From the NCBI GenBank assembly GCA_905221605.1, contig CAJNDS010002096.1, positions 367,001 to 431,000 of the forward strand: 64,000 nucleotides of DNA, written 5' to 3'. Origin of the DNA: Symbiodinium natans (taxonomy: Eukaryota > Sar > Dinophyceae > Suessiales > Symbiodiniaceae). This document shows positions 23,901 to 32,660 of the stretch, piece after piece. Made by a program: the position numbers and the translations under genes. The stretch's first letter is position 1. Each line of letters begins with the position of its first letter. Under the pieces are notes generated by a model. It did not search any database. It was not told where the DNA came from and was given only the letters and a program-made list of their open reading frames with translations.

Positions 23901-23937
23901 TGATCACCCACCAGACCCCACCCTCACTCAGAGATGA
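20935..23937 (+). CDS. Retrotransposon ORF2: AP-endonuclease and reverse transcriptase, frameshifted
   Basis: Start MLATWNVGGLQ at 20935. Endonuclease signs: LLVQEVICDAG, ISGHIPWNATIE, LGLDANESF, and RRLDYIMVKGG followed by ARSDHEPI (about 21600-21700). RT signs: RKATGPDLISHEAL (about 22269-22310), KLDIRKAFDSV with the motif A Asp (about 22651-22683), NGARQGSPDSPELF (about 22772-22813) and FMDD (about 22911-22922). Frame changes: 1 to 3 between about 21540 and 21600; 3 to 1 at the five-G run near 22408; 1 to 3 near 22765, where an expected linker before QTNG is also missing; and 3 to 1 near 23640-23670. The last frame reads EWRRLSFEFIERFDTPWASG and stops at 23937. A CACC-rich insertion (about 21253-21325) interrupts the endonuclease. 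The catalytic motifs are readable but the frame is not intact. Confidence 0.8.
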
Positions 23938-24259
23938 CAGAAGGATACCATAGTGCAGCCCCAACCCCGCGCGATTGCCCTGACCCTGACCCTGACCCAC
24001 GCCCCTCCCCATGCCCCAAGCATGACACACCCGCGCAGCTTCGGCCCACACTGCTCAGCGCACGTCGAGCCACGCCTTGCAAGAAGGTCCAGCCTGACCA
24101 CGCAGGGGGACATGAAGAAGCAATGGCTCCTGCTGCTGCTGTCGCTGGGGGCAACACGCCCCTCGACCGTCTCATCACGGTACCACCAGACTAGGGGGGC
24201 GACAAGACCTTGGAACAAGAGGAACCCGGAGTTTTGAGGAGGGAGATAGCGAGGGGGCG
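23938..24259 (+). other. T-poor spacer after ORF2
   Basis: Contains a short (CCTGAC)n near 23979-23998 and CTGCTGCTGCTG near 24130. No stable frame is supported. The composition stays as in the element, so this is probably 3' UTR or an inter-frame segment. Confidence 0.4.
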
Positions 24260-26752
24260 AGCACAACGACGAGCCCGAGCACCGCATCGAGCCCTCCGAC
24301 TACCATCTCGCCGCCACCTCCCGGCACAACGACGAGCCCGAGCACCACATCGAGCCCTCCGACTACCATCTCGCACCTTCCGGCACGCGAACAAGGGCAA
24401 GAGCCACCATGGCCAATGCCGCCCAACCAACACCGACCACAGAGCCTTCCACGACGCGACCAGGGACAACCACGAACGCGGGCGAGGCCTCTACCGCCAC
24501 CAGCCCTACGACTACACGATCGGGGACAATGACAACTACCAATGCTCCGTCTACCGCCACGAGCCCCACGACAACACGACCAGGGACAACCTCATCAGTG
24601 GACAAGCCAGCAACGGGGGACCTACCGGAAGCCAACGAGAGCGCAATGGGCGAACAAGCTATCACGACACCTTCGTCTACCACCGGGTTTCCCCCGACGA
24701 CGCGAACGGGGACTACACCATCGCCTCCGCCTTCCACCACGCAGTCCACGACGGCACGACCAGGGACGACCACAACCACGACCGAAGCTCCCACCACCGC
24801 AAACCCCGGCTACACGATCAAGGACACCGATGACCACCACCTTGCCATCTACCGCCACGAACCCCACGACTACACGATCAGGAACAACGACAACACCTAT
24901 CCCGACGATAAGAAACCCATCAGGGTACAACGAAGAGGCAACACCTACACCGACATCGCCATCAGCCACCGGGACAACCCCGACAGCGCGAGGGGGAACC
25001 GCACCGACCTCGCCCTCTACACCCACGAAGCCTCCGGCGGCACGACCAGGGACTACCACGGCAGAGAGGGTGAACGAGGCAGACCACGAGAGCCGACCAG
25101 AGGACAACTCCGATGCAGACAAGAGTGCAACTGGGGAGTCAACTACGTCGACCTCACCATCCACCACCGGGACGCCACCGACGGCACGAACGGGGGCTAC
25201 GTCGACCTCGTCCACCACCACCTGGAAGCCTCCGACGGCACGACCAGGGACTACCACAACCACACCTCCAACAGCGAGGGCGAACAGAGCAGGCCAACAA
25301 GGCCCCTCCCACACGCACCATGAAGAAGCCGGATCCAGCTCGACACCCACCACCACACCCACCTCACTCCCACCACACGGCGCCGCCCAGGTTGTACCGA
25401 GCCAGGGCATCACCGTTCCCACCCATCACGCCACCGCCACGACCACGACCACCACCAACTCGGGGGATGCACACGGGCCCCCGCCGCCAACACCACACCA
25501 TGTGGTGCCCCGTACTGCACCGCACCACAGGCCGGACACCAGAAGACCGCACCCGTACCAGATGGGGGATCCCCGACGCCCACAACAACCACCACACCAC
25601 CCTCAACAGGGGCCTCCCTTCCCGCCACTCCCAAGACGCAGATATCCGGTCCCGACAGGGCTGGAAGTGGATGTAGCAGAAGCAGCATTCCCCCACTTGG
25701 CAAGGGGGGCACAACTACGCTTCCACATCAGAGCGGAGGCACGCGCGGCACCAGACGTCACCAGAAACATCCTACCCACACACGGGCCCAGGGACAGGGG
25801 GGCACCACCGCCACCACCCCCGCCCCAACAGCCACCACGGGCACCGCCACCACCAACACAGCCACCCGCAGATACCTCCTCAAGCACGACACCGAGCCAA
25901 GCACCGCCGCAGAGCCACAACCCCTCTACCGCAAGGGGGGCCGGTCCAGCAGCTCGACACAGCATGGCATGGAAGTGCCCGACCCCGCCGCCGCGACATC
26001 CACAACGGGGATGGGACAGCAAGAAGCGACCGCCGCCACCACCACCATGCACACCACGGACTCACCCTCCTCACCAAGGGACACCAATCAATGGGGCGAG
26101 CCCACCGACGCCACCACCACCACCACAACCACACACCGAATACCGACCCCAACCACAACAGAGAGGGCAGACAAGCTCCCAACACCGCCACCGGAGAAGC
26201 ACCACGAAGATGGGGGCCATCACAGGTACCCCACTCCATGACTCTGCCACCCAATACAGCCTCCACAGCACAGCAGCAGTCACAGTCCCTTGGAGTGACC
26301 TCCTACATCAGACCATCACCTATCAATACACGCTGCTGGACGCCTGGGCGGCACACGCAGACACCGCAGCAGCGGAAATGGGGGCACCGGCGGCGGACCA
26401 CAGCCAAGAAGAATGGCCATACAACTCATGGGACGGGGGGGGAACCCATGCTCCCACACCCACAAAGGTGACTATCACCCCGCCAGGTCTGGCTCAACCT
26501 GGGCAGGCTGTCGGCAGCACACCTCCACCACCTTGTCGCGACGGCCCAACACTTCTTTCCCATCGAGGTGCTGGAGGAACACAGGGCGGAGAGGCACAAA
26601 AACACAGCCCGGACACGCCACCCGCGACATCCGCCAGAGGGACCTCCACTCCCACCGCCACACCAGGACAGTGGTGCACAAACACAGCAGGGAAGCAGGC
26701 CCAAGCCACCACCCCCACCACCAGAGGACAAACCAGCCGCCAAGAGATATAG
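24260..26752 (+). CDS. Thr/Pro/Ser-rich (mucin-like) then Pro-rich reading frame, unknown function
   Basis: From 24260 the translation is dominated by Thr, Pro and Ser repeats. It begins with an in-frame 63-bp duplication (24261 and 24324), continues as units of the type PSTATSPTTTRPGTTT in frame 1 (24409-25323) and passes to frame 2 near 24800 (PSTATNPTTTRSGTTTT). In frame 2 it reads on as a Pro-rich tail to 26752. Less repetitive islands look like folded protein: GLEVDVAEAAFPHLARGAQL (about 25660) and TVPWSDLLHQTITYQYTLLD (about 26285). No domain is recognised. The low-T composition keeps all three frames unusually open, so openness alone is weak evidence; residue patterns carry the call. 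It may be an extra retroelement ORF. Confidence 0.35.
24261..24386 (+). repeat. 63-bp in-frame tandem duplication
   Basis: Two copies starting GCACAACGACGAGCCCGAGC at 24261 and 24324. The 63-bp period equals 21 codons, so the Thr/Ser/Pro repeat frame is kept. Confidence 0.8.
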
Positions 26753-27197
26753 ATCACCCCCGCCGCCGCCCCCAATGGACCCCGCAGCACCAGCACAAGC
26801 CGGAGGGGAAGCACCACAAGAGAGCTACCAAGACGCCCACCCCTCATGGCCCCCAACCCCTCCATCGTGGCAAGACCACAACTGGCGAACAGGAGCATGG
26901 GAAGGAAACTATGGCTACGACCAGTGGTGGAGAGGGGGCTGGCACACAGGAGGATGGTGGAGGCCAAGCGCCAACCAGTTGGGTGGACACTGCAGACCTG
27001 TATACACGCGAGAAGGGCAAACCCTACACCAGACGGTCCCACCTGAACAGCACATCCAGGCCCAGACCACACAGCAGCACCCCCCCAGCGAACCAGAACA
27101 ATACGCAGCCCCGTTGGGCACACCCGCAGCACAAGACACGAGTCACTCGCCACACACACCCGGTGCGCAACAGTGCGCAACAATACCACCACCATGA
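26481..27197 (+). CDS. Pro/Trp/Gly-rich frame, unknown
   Basis: This frame-3 segment takes over from the frame-2 reading. It starts with a hydrophobic-helical stretch (QVWLNLGRLSAAHLHHLV, then ATAQHFFPIEVLEEHRAE). A Pro-rich linker with KRYRSPPPPPP follows, and then a Trp/Gly/Tyr cluster (NYGYDQWWRGGWHTGGWW) near 26910-26965. The cluster recalls low-complexity RNA-binding or self-associating proteins; no family is assigned. The stop is at 27197. Confidence 0.3.
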   Translation, partial: RQVWLNLGRLSAAHLHHLVATAQHFFPIEVLEEHRAERHKNTARTRHPRHPPEGPPLPPPHQDSGAQTQQGSRPKPPPPPPEDKPAAKRYRSPPPPPPMDPAAPAQAGGEAPQESYQDAHPSWPPTPPSWQDHNWRTGAWEGNYGYDQWWRGGWHTGGWWRPSANQLGGHCRPVYTREGQTLHQTVPPEQHIQAQTTQQHPPSEPEQYAAPLGTPAAQDTSHSPHTPGAQQCATIPPP

Positions 27198-27239
27198 GCA
27201 GACGCAGCAATGCCAGACCACCCTACCAGACGAGCCACC

Positions 27240-27440
27240 CACACAACTACAGCAGAGCCAGCAGCACACCCACGACAACGAACCACCAGCACAACCCGCA
27301 CGGACAGGCCGACCCCAGCACAGCACAAGACGGGGCACAGCTACAGCAGAGCCAGCAACCCACCCGCGACGACGAGCCACCAGCACAGATCGACGCAGAC
27401 GCACAAGGACAGGCTGACCCCAGCGCAGCACAAGACGGGG
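27240..27440 (+). repeat. Two-copy Gln/Ala-rich coding repeat
   Basis: The pattern CTACAGCAGAGCCAGCAGC...GACGAGCCACCAGCACA occurs near 27247 and again near 27339, about 92 bp apart. It reads QLQQSQQ and (N/D)EPPAQ, but in frame 1 for the first copy and frame 2 for the second. The spacing is not a multiple of three, so one copy has shifted frame. QADPSTAQDGA and QADPSAAQDGA form a second pair. Confidence 0.5.
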
Positions 27441-27561
27441 CACACGAACCATACACACACGCGCCCGAGCATGGTGGACGCCAGAACAATGGAGCCAGTG
27501 GAAATGGACACACGGGGGGCAAGGGGTACAGAGACAAGGCAACAAACAGCTGAAGGAGGAG

Positions 27562-28200
27562 ATGAAGCAGATCCTCCAACAGCACGGGGTGTACAAGCCG
27601 GCGCCGCCGTACGACCACCCAGACTACGCAAAGCACCCCACCATCAAACAGCAATACGAGCAATTCACACGAGAACAATCACGCAGAACGCACCCGGCAG
27701 GGGCGAGACCGGGGGAGACATGGGACGACACGATCCCTACCAACCAAGGCAACATGGGCTCACAAGATGTCGACTGGGGGGAACTACTCAACCGCCATAA
27801 AAACCCACCCCGTCAGGAGGAGGACAACACAGAGCCGGCCGGGCAGCAACAGGCAGGAGCAGACGACGAGACCACAGCCCCCGCGGAGCTGGCAAACCCA
27901 CCCATGCCCGACAACACCTACGACCAGCCGCTGGCACCAGAGCTGCCCCTGCAACCATACACGGAGCTACATGCAGCCCCGTATCTCACGGGATACTGGG
28001 TGACGGTCGACCCTCCGGACCAACACCAAGAGCAAGCAGCCAACCAGCATGCCATAGCGACGGCGACCGGGAGCACCAACCCTACACCGGGGCTCCCCCC
28101 GTGCACAGAAGCCTACCTGTACCAGGATGATATCGACCCACAGGTGTGGACGATGCACATACACGAATCGCCGAGCCGAGAACAACTCCTACACATTTGA
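27562..28200 (+). CDS. Acidic Gln/Pro-rich frame, unknown
   Basis: 212 residues in frame 1, starting MKQILQQHGVYKPAPPYDHP. It contains folded-looking parts (HPTIKQQYEQFTREQSRR, and TDVDWGELLNRH-like text near 27765) and ends TMHIHESPSREQLLHI. Residue use is far less repetitive than its neighbours, so it is probably a genuine coding frame. It overlaps the next frame at 28146-28200. No family recognised. Confidence 0.4.
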   Translation: MKQILQQHGVYKPAPPYDHPDYAKHPTIKQQYEQFTREQSRRTHPAGARPGETWDDTIPTNQGNMGSQDVDWGELLNRHKNPPRQEEDNTEPAGQQQAGADDETTAPAELANPPMPDNTYDQPLAPELPLQPYTELHAAPYLTGYWVTVDPPDQHQEQAANQHAIATATGSTNPTPGLPPCTEAYLYQDDIDPQVWTMHIHESPSREQLLHI

Positions 28201-29762
28201 GGGGGGCCATACAGGTACCTCGAACCGAACACCTGGGTACAGTTCCACGTCCCAGCCGGACAACGACAAGCACAGTGGGGGCCAGCGGTGCCCACGGAGA
28301 TACAAGGGGACCGCCTCCCTCCACATCCACGGCAGCCGAGCCATCGACACAAGAAGTCCCCCAACAACAAGGGCCACAACCACACCCGGCAGCACCGGCC
28401 GCCTCGGCGGACCAACAACCTCCCCAGACCCAAGACCAAGACCCAGAAGCAAGCCAGCCACAGCAAACCCACACACAGCACGACCAGCCACAGGACGCCA
28501 GCACCTGGGGCCGCCCACACCCCCACCAAAGAATGCCGCAGCAGCTACAGCAGCCACAGCAGCCACACCACCAAACCCAAAGCCAGTCACCTGAGCCGGA
28601 CACACAGCAGGAGCAACAGTCGCCACACCAACAACAGACCTCGGAGGAAACAAGCGCTCCGGACTGGTACCACAGCTGGGGGGCGACATGGGACTGGCAG
28701 GGAACACCAACCACGCAGCAGACGTGGCACGAACAGCACCAGTTACAGCAGCAGCCAGGGGCCACCCACCATGAACCAACGGGCACACACACCCCCACGC
28801 AGTCAGATACACAAACACCACACATACCCGCCACAGAAAGCCAACCAACACAATCCACAGGTTGGTGGTGGAACTGGGCAAATAGCCATACATGGCACAG
28901 CACCACCGCAGGAAGCAACGAAGGCACCACAGCCACCAGCGCCACCACCACCACTACCACCACCGCCACCACCACCACCACTGCCGACGCCGCCACCACC
29001 GCCACCACCACCTCCAACACACCTACTAACACGGCAACCACAACCACCACGCTGAGGGAGGACGAGGAGGAGGACCACCCAAACCCGATGCAGAAGCCGG
29101 GCAGCCTGAAGCCACCCTCCGCAAATAAGCATGCGGCCCAGAAGACGCCGAGGCCCAGGGCATCAAACAAAAGGAAAACACCCACCAGAGCAGGCAAGAG
29201 GAAAACTCAGCACCCAGAACCACAGGAGGCAAAAGGGGGAGCCGACACGCCAACACCCACACAAGACCCGGCAGATATGACCCCCAAAGAAAGAATGCGA
29301 CACCACATCACCATGGCGCTGGCGGACATCAATCCCAGCAACGGGACAGACGCTGCAGCCCACCTGCACGCATGCCTGGCAGAACTGGCAGCCGCCACAG
29401 ACCCCCACACAACCCCGACAATGATGGGGGGCAGACCGCCACAGACAGCGCCCAGCAGAACACAACCAGGCCCCGCACCTGGAAGAGCGCCCCTCCACAC
29501 GGTGCCCTGCAAGCACTACCACAGGGGACCAGGGAGCCGACCACACCCAACAGGACAAGCACCTGCGCAGTCGCGCAATAGAATGGGAGGAGGCAGCCAA
29601 ACTCAAACTGCTAAGCAACCTCCTGGAAACACACACACACACACACACACCCCCACCAACCAGATGACCCACACGCTGGCAGTCATCAAGGAGCTCATGA
29701 TACGGGGCACGAGACGCATGAACCAAGTCAGGAGGGTGAATGACTGGCAGACATGGGGGTGA
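28146..29762 (+). CDS. Gln/Thr/Pro-rich frame with small helical island, unknown
   Basis: 538 residues in frame 3. It is Gln/Pro-rich with Trp clusters (WYHSWGATWDW, WWWNWANSHTWH), then a poly-Thr/Ala stretch coded by CACC-type simple sequence (28935-29018), a Lys/Arg-rich segment (NKRKTPTRAGKRK) and a helical island (TPKERMRHHITMALADINPS to HACLAELAAATD). Near 29560 the best-looking text jumps to frame 1 (RAIEWEEAAKLKLLSNLLET) just before (CA)n at 29629-29650, and returns to frame 3 after it. It ends at TGA 29760-29762, with the same frame open on both sides of that stop. Function unknown. Confidence 0.4.
   Translation: MDDAHTRIAEPRTTPTHLRGAIQVPRTEHLGTVPRPSRTTTSTVGASGAHGDTRGPPPSTSTAAEPSTQEVPQQQGPQPHPAAPAASADQQPPQTQDQDPEASQPQQTHTQHDQPQDASTWGRPHPHQRMPQQLQQPQQPHHQTQSQSPEPDTQQEQQSPHQQQTSEETSAPDWYHSWGATWDWQGTPTTQQTWHEQHQLQQQPGATHHEPTGTHTPTQSDTQTPHIPATESQPTQSTGWWWNWANSHTWHSTTAGSNEGTTATSATTTTTTTATTTTTADAATTATTTSNTPTNTATTTTTLREDEEEDHPNPMQKPGSLKPPSANKHAAQKTPRPRASNKRKTPTRAGKRKTQHPEPQEAKGGADTPTPTQDPADMTPKERMRHHITMALADINPSNGTDAAAHLHACLAELAAATDPHTTPTMMGGRPPQTAPSRTQPGPAPGRAPLHTVPCKHYHRGPGSRPHPTGQAPAQSRNRMGGGSQTQTAKQPPGNTHTHTHTPTNQMTHTLAVIKELMIRGTRRMNQVRRVNDWQTWG
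28935..29018. repeat. (CAC/CCG)n simple sequence
   Basis: CACC and CCG triplets with only four T in 28981-29040. It codes Thr/Ala or Pro runs depending on frame. Confidence 0.8.
29629..29650. repeat. (CA)n microsatellite
   Basis: About eleven CA units between two frame switches in the T-poor region. Length changes here would shift the frame. Confidence 0.9.
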
Positions 29763-30815
29763 GGGGAAGCGGCAGCGGAGGCGAGCCTGGAGCAAATCAC
29801 GCAACTGCTTGAACAGATGAACCAAGCAAGCAAGGGGGTGCCCACCGTGGAGATGCCAAGCAGGCAATCCCAGCACCACATCCAACAACTTCTCCGGGAG
29901 ACCCTTACGCTCACACAACAGGCCGCGGAAGCACACGAAGTGGTCATTGAGGCCCCACAATGGTCCCAACCACCGCTGCTACCACCACTGCCACCACCAC
30001 AAGACCACCCGCATCACCCCACAACAACCAAAGCAGCCACGGCAGCAGCAGAAACAGTGGCAGAAGAGAAGAAAATGGGGGAAAGCCCCCAACCAAACCC
30101 GGCCCACCCAGCGGACGTCATAGGCCTGGCGGCGGGAGCGCAGAAAAACCGCGGTGGCAGAGAGCCGACAGGGGGAGAGCCAACACACATCGTCAAAGCC
30201 AGAAACATCCTCACACAGCTCATACCATTCCTAGTCCAGGAGGAGGCACGCCTGGCGGCACAAGCAGCCAACGCACTGGATGAATGGCTGGCAGAACACT
30301 GGGGTGAACCCATTGTGCTCCTCGAGACACAACACGAGGAAAAGGGCCCCACATCCAAGTCGGATCCCACAGAAGGGGAAGAGCCAGACACCCCTGACAC
30401 CATACCCTGGGCACCCCCGACACCACCCTCACACCTGCAACCGGCCACACACCCATTGACACAGCACCGCACGCTGCACCACCCAGACCCACACCCACTA
30501 CACGAACCACAACAGCTGGGGACGGTGGACAGAGAACCCACGGAGGAATACCCCTCGCCACCAGACCCAGAGGAGACCACACCAAGACGAAGACGAGCCG
30601 AAGGGGAGAGGGAACTACATCGACGTGACCACCGACTACCAGCACAACGGCGAAGGCGAACACATGGGGGGCGCGAACTACACCAACGAGAGCATAGAGT
30701 ACCAGAAGGGAACTACGACAGCAGACGGAGGAGAACGCATGAGGGAGCCAGCAGCGACAAGGAAAACGATGGGAGCACAGAAAGGGGGGATGACACCGAA
30801 GTGCAGCTAGTTTGA
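29763..30815 (+). CDS. Frame continuing past one TGA: helical then charged tail, unknown
   Basis: Directly after the TGA at 29760 the same frame reads EAAAEASLEQITQLLEQMNQ, then HHIQQLLRETLTLTQQAAEA, both coil-like. The first ATG is at 29817. A second helical region lies near residues 130-165 from that ATG (ARNILTQLIPFLVQEEARLA, then DEWLAEHW). The C-terminus is Arg/Glu/His rich and ends DDTEVQLV at 30815. It may be the C-terminal part of the preceding protein separated by a nonsense change. No family recognised. Confidence 0.4.
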   Translation, partial: GEAAAEASLEQITQLLEQMNQASKGVPTVEMPSRQSQHHIQQLLRETLTLTQQAAEAHEVVIEAPQWSQPPLLPPLPPPQDHPHHPTTTKAATAAAETVAEEKKMGESPQPNPAHPADVIGLAAGAQKNRGGREPTGGEPTHIVKARNILTQLIPFLVQEEARLAAQAANALDEWLAEHWGEPIVLLETQHEEKGPTSKSDPTEGEEPDTPDTIPWAPPTPPSHLQPATHPLTQHRTLHHPDPHPLHEPQQLGTVDREPTEEYPSPPDPEETTPRRRRAEGERELHRRDHRLPAQRRRRTHGGRELHQREHRVPEGNYDSRRRRTHEGASSDKENDGSTERGDDTEVQLV

Positions 30816-31019
30816 GGTTACGTGTGCGTACGGCCCCGATAGGATGTTTGAGTGAGTCTAAACCCCAAACCCATCGAGGAAACCGGGAGGCACAGAGGGG
30901 GGATGCCGAACAGTAGCAGTTTTTGCAGAACCCCTGACTCCTGAGTATTTTGGCCAATGACCGGACGTCCACTCAACACGAGATGGACGTCATGTACCAA
31001 CAGACCCGAGACCAGCACG
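30816..31019 (+). other. End of the T-poor region
   Basis: T content returns to normal just after the stop at 30815. No gene is seen. The stretch ends at the first GC-palindrome plus (GA)n module. Confidence 0.4.
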
Positions 31020-31060
31020 CGCCCCTGGGGGCGGCCTCCCTTTGGGGGGGTCATGCGTGG

Positions 31061-31137
<77 letters not shown>

Positions 31138-31283
31138 CGAGAGAGAGAGAGCGAGAGAGAGAGGAACCGGGAGAACCTAGCAGCCCATAACCTCCTACGA
31201 AAACCGTGGGGGGCCAAACCAACGAACCATCGGACATTGCGCGCCCCTCGGGGCGGCCTCCTCCTTCGGGGGGGGGGCATGCG

Positions 31284-31318
<35 letters not shown>

Positions 31319-31450
31319 GGGAAACAAGCACAGTCTCTCACACCATCGTCGTCCACCGAACCTCTGAGCCACCCCGATCCGGGGCGGGCGATGACGCCCG
31401 GGGGCCCCGGCCCCCACGCCCTCCGAAAGAAAGAAAGAAAGAAAGAGAGC

Positions 31451-31484
<34 letters not shown>

Positions 31485-31490
31485 ACAGAA
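31020..31490 (+). repeat. Serial GC-palindrome plus (GA)n modules
   Basis: CGCCCCTGGGGGCGGCCTCC with a G run and CATGCGTG, then (GA)n at 31063-31162. The same block is repeated at 31240-31286 with (AG)n at 31286-31317. A third GC-rich block (31380-31424) is followed by (GAAA)n and (GA)n to 31490. Each has the form hairpin plus simple-sequence tail, as at the 3' ends of some LINEs. Frames reading RERERE or SLSLSL here are artefacts. Confidence 0.65.
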
Positions 31491-31842
31491 CATGTAAAGT
31501 AACCCCATAAGGGCAAAGTACCCCAAAACACTGCAGGCTTGACAGGGGAAAGCTACACAAATTTGCGAACCCCAACAAGCACTGCCTTCAAGCCAGGGAA
31601 ACACTGGTTGGCATATAAGGGCAATTTTGGGTCAGTGGTGCAACAAGGATAATGAACCTGGCAGTCTCACCGGCGGGGCAACGGATGGATGCCGAACTAG
31701 CGCTAGTGGGATTCCTCGCAGGGTGCCCCTTGCTACTCAATAAACGGCTAGCTGGTCGTGGTGTTGTGGGAATCTAGGGGGAATCCACACAGCTCGGGCA
31801 TGAAACTTAGCCGTGAAATGTCACCGAAACTGGACTTGGTCT
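31491..31842 (+). other. Possible 3' UTR or SINE-like segment
   Basis: No coding frame is supported. TTGGGTCAGTGGTGC near 31629 resembles a pol III A box and GGGATTCC near 31709 weakly resembles a B box, but the tRNA fold is absent. Confidence 0.25.
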
Positions 31843-31872
31843 GGGCGCGCCCTTCGGGGTTCCTCAAGCCCC

Positions 31873-31945
<73 letters not shown>

Positions 31946-31960
31946 CAGTAGTAGTAGTAG
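31843..31960 (+). repeat. GC hairpin followed by (TAG)n tail
   Basis: The palindrome GGGCGCGCCC (31843-31852), then CGGGG-TTCCTCAAG-CCCCG (31855-31873; 5-bp stem, 9-nt loop), then about 29 TAG units with one CAG (31874-31960). A stem-loop directly before a microsatellite is a known arrangement at LINE and LINE-dependent SINE 3' ends. GCGCGCCC-TCGGGG is shared with the (GA)n modules 600 bp upstream. Confidence 0.7.
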
Positions 31961-32660
31961 AAGAGAACAGACCAGACCCAGAGGCCGATCTGTCAGAAAG
32001 GCCGATCGTAACAACAACGTAGAAGGAATGAAGATGGGGGGGGGGTGTTCGCGAGCTCAGCAAGAACCGCGGCGTGCACCGGCGCCTTCAGACTGGAGTC
32101 TATCTCGCCCAGACTCCGTCATGCGTGCCGCCAAGATCGGGCAAGCCTACAGCAGGGCGCGGAGCGACGAGCAGCAATATGTCAAATACATGGGGCACAG
32201 CGTGACAGGCGGCGATCAATTGCGCAACCCGAGACAGAGCAAATCACAAGCGCGGCAGTGAAGAAGCAGGCAACGACGGGGCGACATCCAGAAAAAGCAG
32301 AACTGAAGAGGCAGGGGCATAGTGAACATCGGGTGCTTGCCAGGACACAGCCTATCAAGAGCTGTAGTGCACAAGAGCAGGCCAGGCACCGGAGGGAAAT
32401 AAGATGGCGAAAGTCTAGCAAAAGACGAGAGCAGACAAACAGGCTCAACGCAACAACTGGACAATTACAACAAAGCATGGTAAGCACGCTCGCAGCAGTA
32501 AGGAGTCAGCACATCGCCAAACTCAGGAGAGAACTACGACCTCAAGTACGGAGCTCGCCAACCGGAGGCACTCCGACTCTGCATGGGTGCACGAGAGCCG
32601 TCGTGAAGCATGGACTTCAAGATGCCAAGATGCTCTGGGCTTCTAGTGCCAGAGCTTAAC
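31961..32660 (+). other. Open but unconvincing frame after the (TAG)n tail
   Basis: A + frame from about 32045 to 32659 is open for 204 codons and Arg/Gln/Ala rich (QLQQSMVSTLAAVRSQHIAK near its end). T is again low here, which keeps frames open. Coil-like text near the C-terminus may be an exon of the coiled-coil type. Undecided. Confidence 0.2.

Larger units (their letters stand above)
19439..23937 (+). mobile_element. LINE-type (non-LTR) retrotransposon with AP-endonuclease and RT; 3' end unresolved
   Basis: Order: leader relic, 5' UTR of about 420 bp (19457-19879), ORF1 coiled-coil protein, ORF2 with endonuclease then reverse transcriptase. No long terminal repeats, integrase or protease are seen, so this is a target-primed (non-LTR) element. 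ORF2 has several frame breaks, so this copy is probably dead. The true 3' end is uncertain. The T-poor composition continues without a visible seam to about 30.8 kb, and LINE-like 3' ends (GC palindrome plus microsatellite) appear only at 31020-31960. Either the element is unusually long, or a second element of similar composition lies directly behind it. Confidence 0.8.

Noticed and set aside
30950-31604. RERERE and SLSLSL frames of up to 237 codons
   Set aside because: They are translations of (GA)n microsatellites joined by GC-rich blocks.
31600-31745. Possible tRNA-derived SINE head with A-box and B-box
   Set aside because: The A-box match is fair but the B-box is poor and there is no second copy in the window; kept only as a note.
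31758-32063. Poly-Ser, poly-Val, poly-Leu and poly-Thr frames
   Set aside because: Translations of the (TAG)n tail in different frames and strands.
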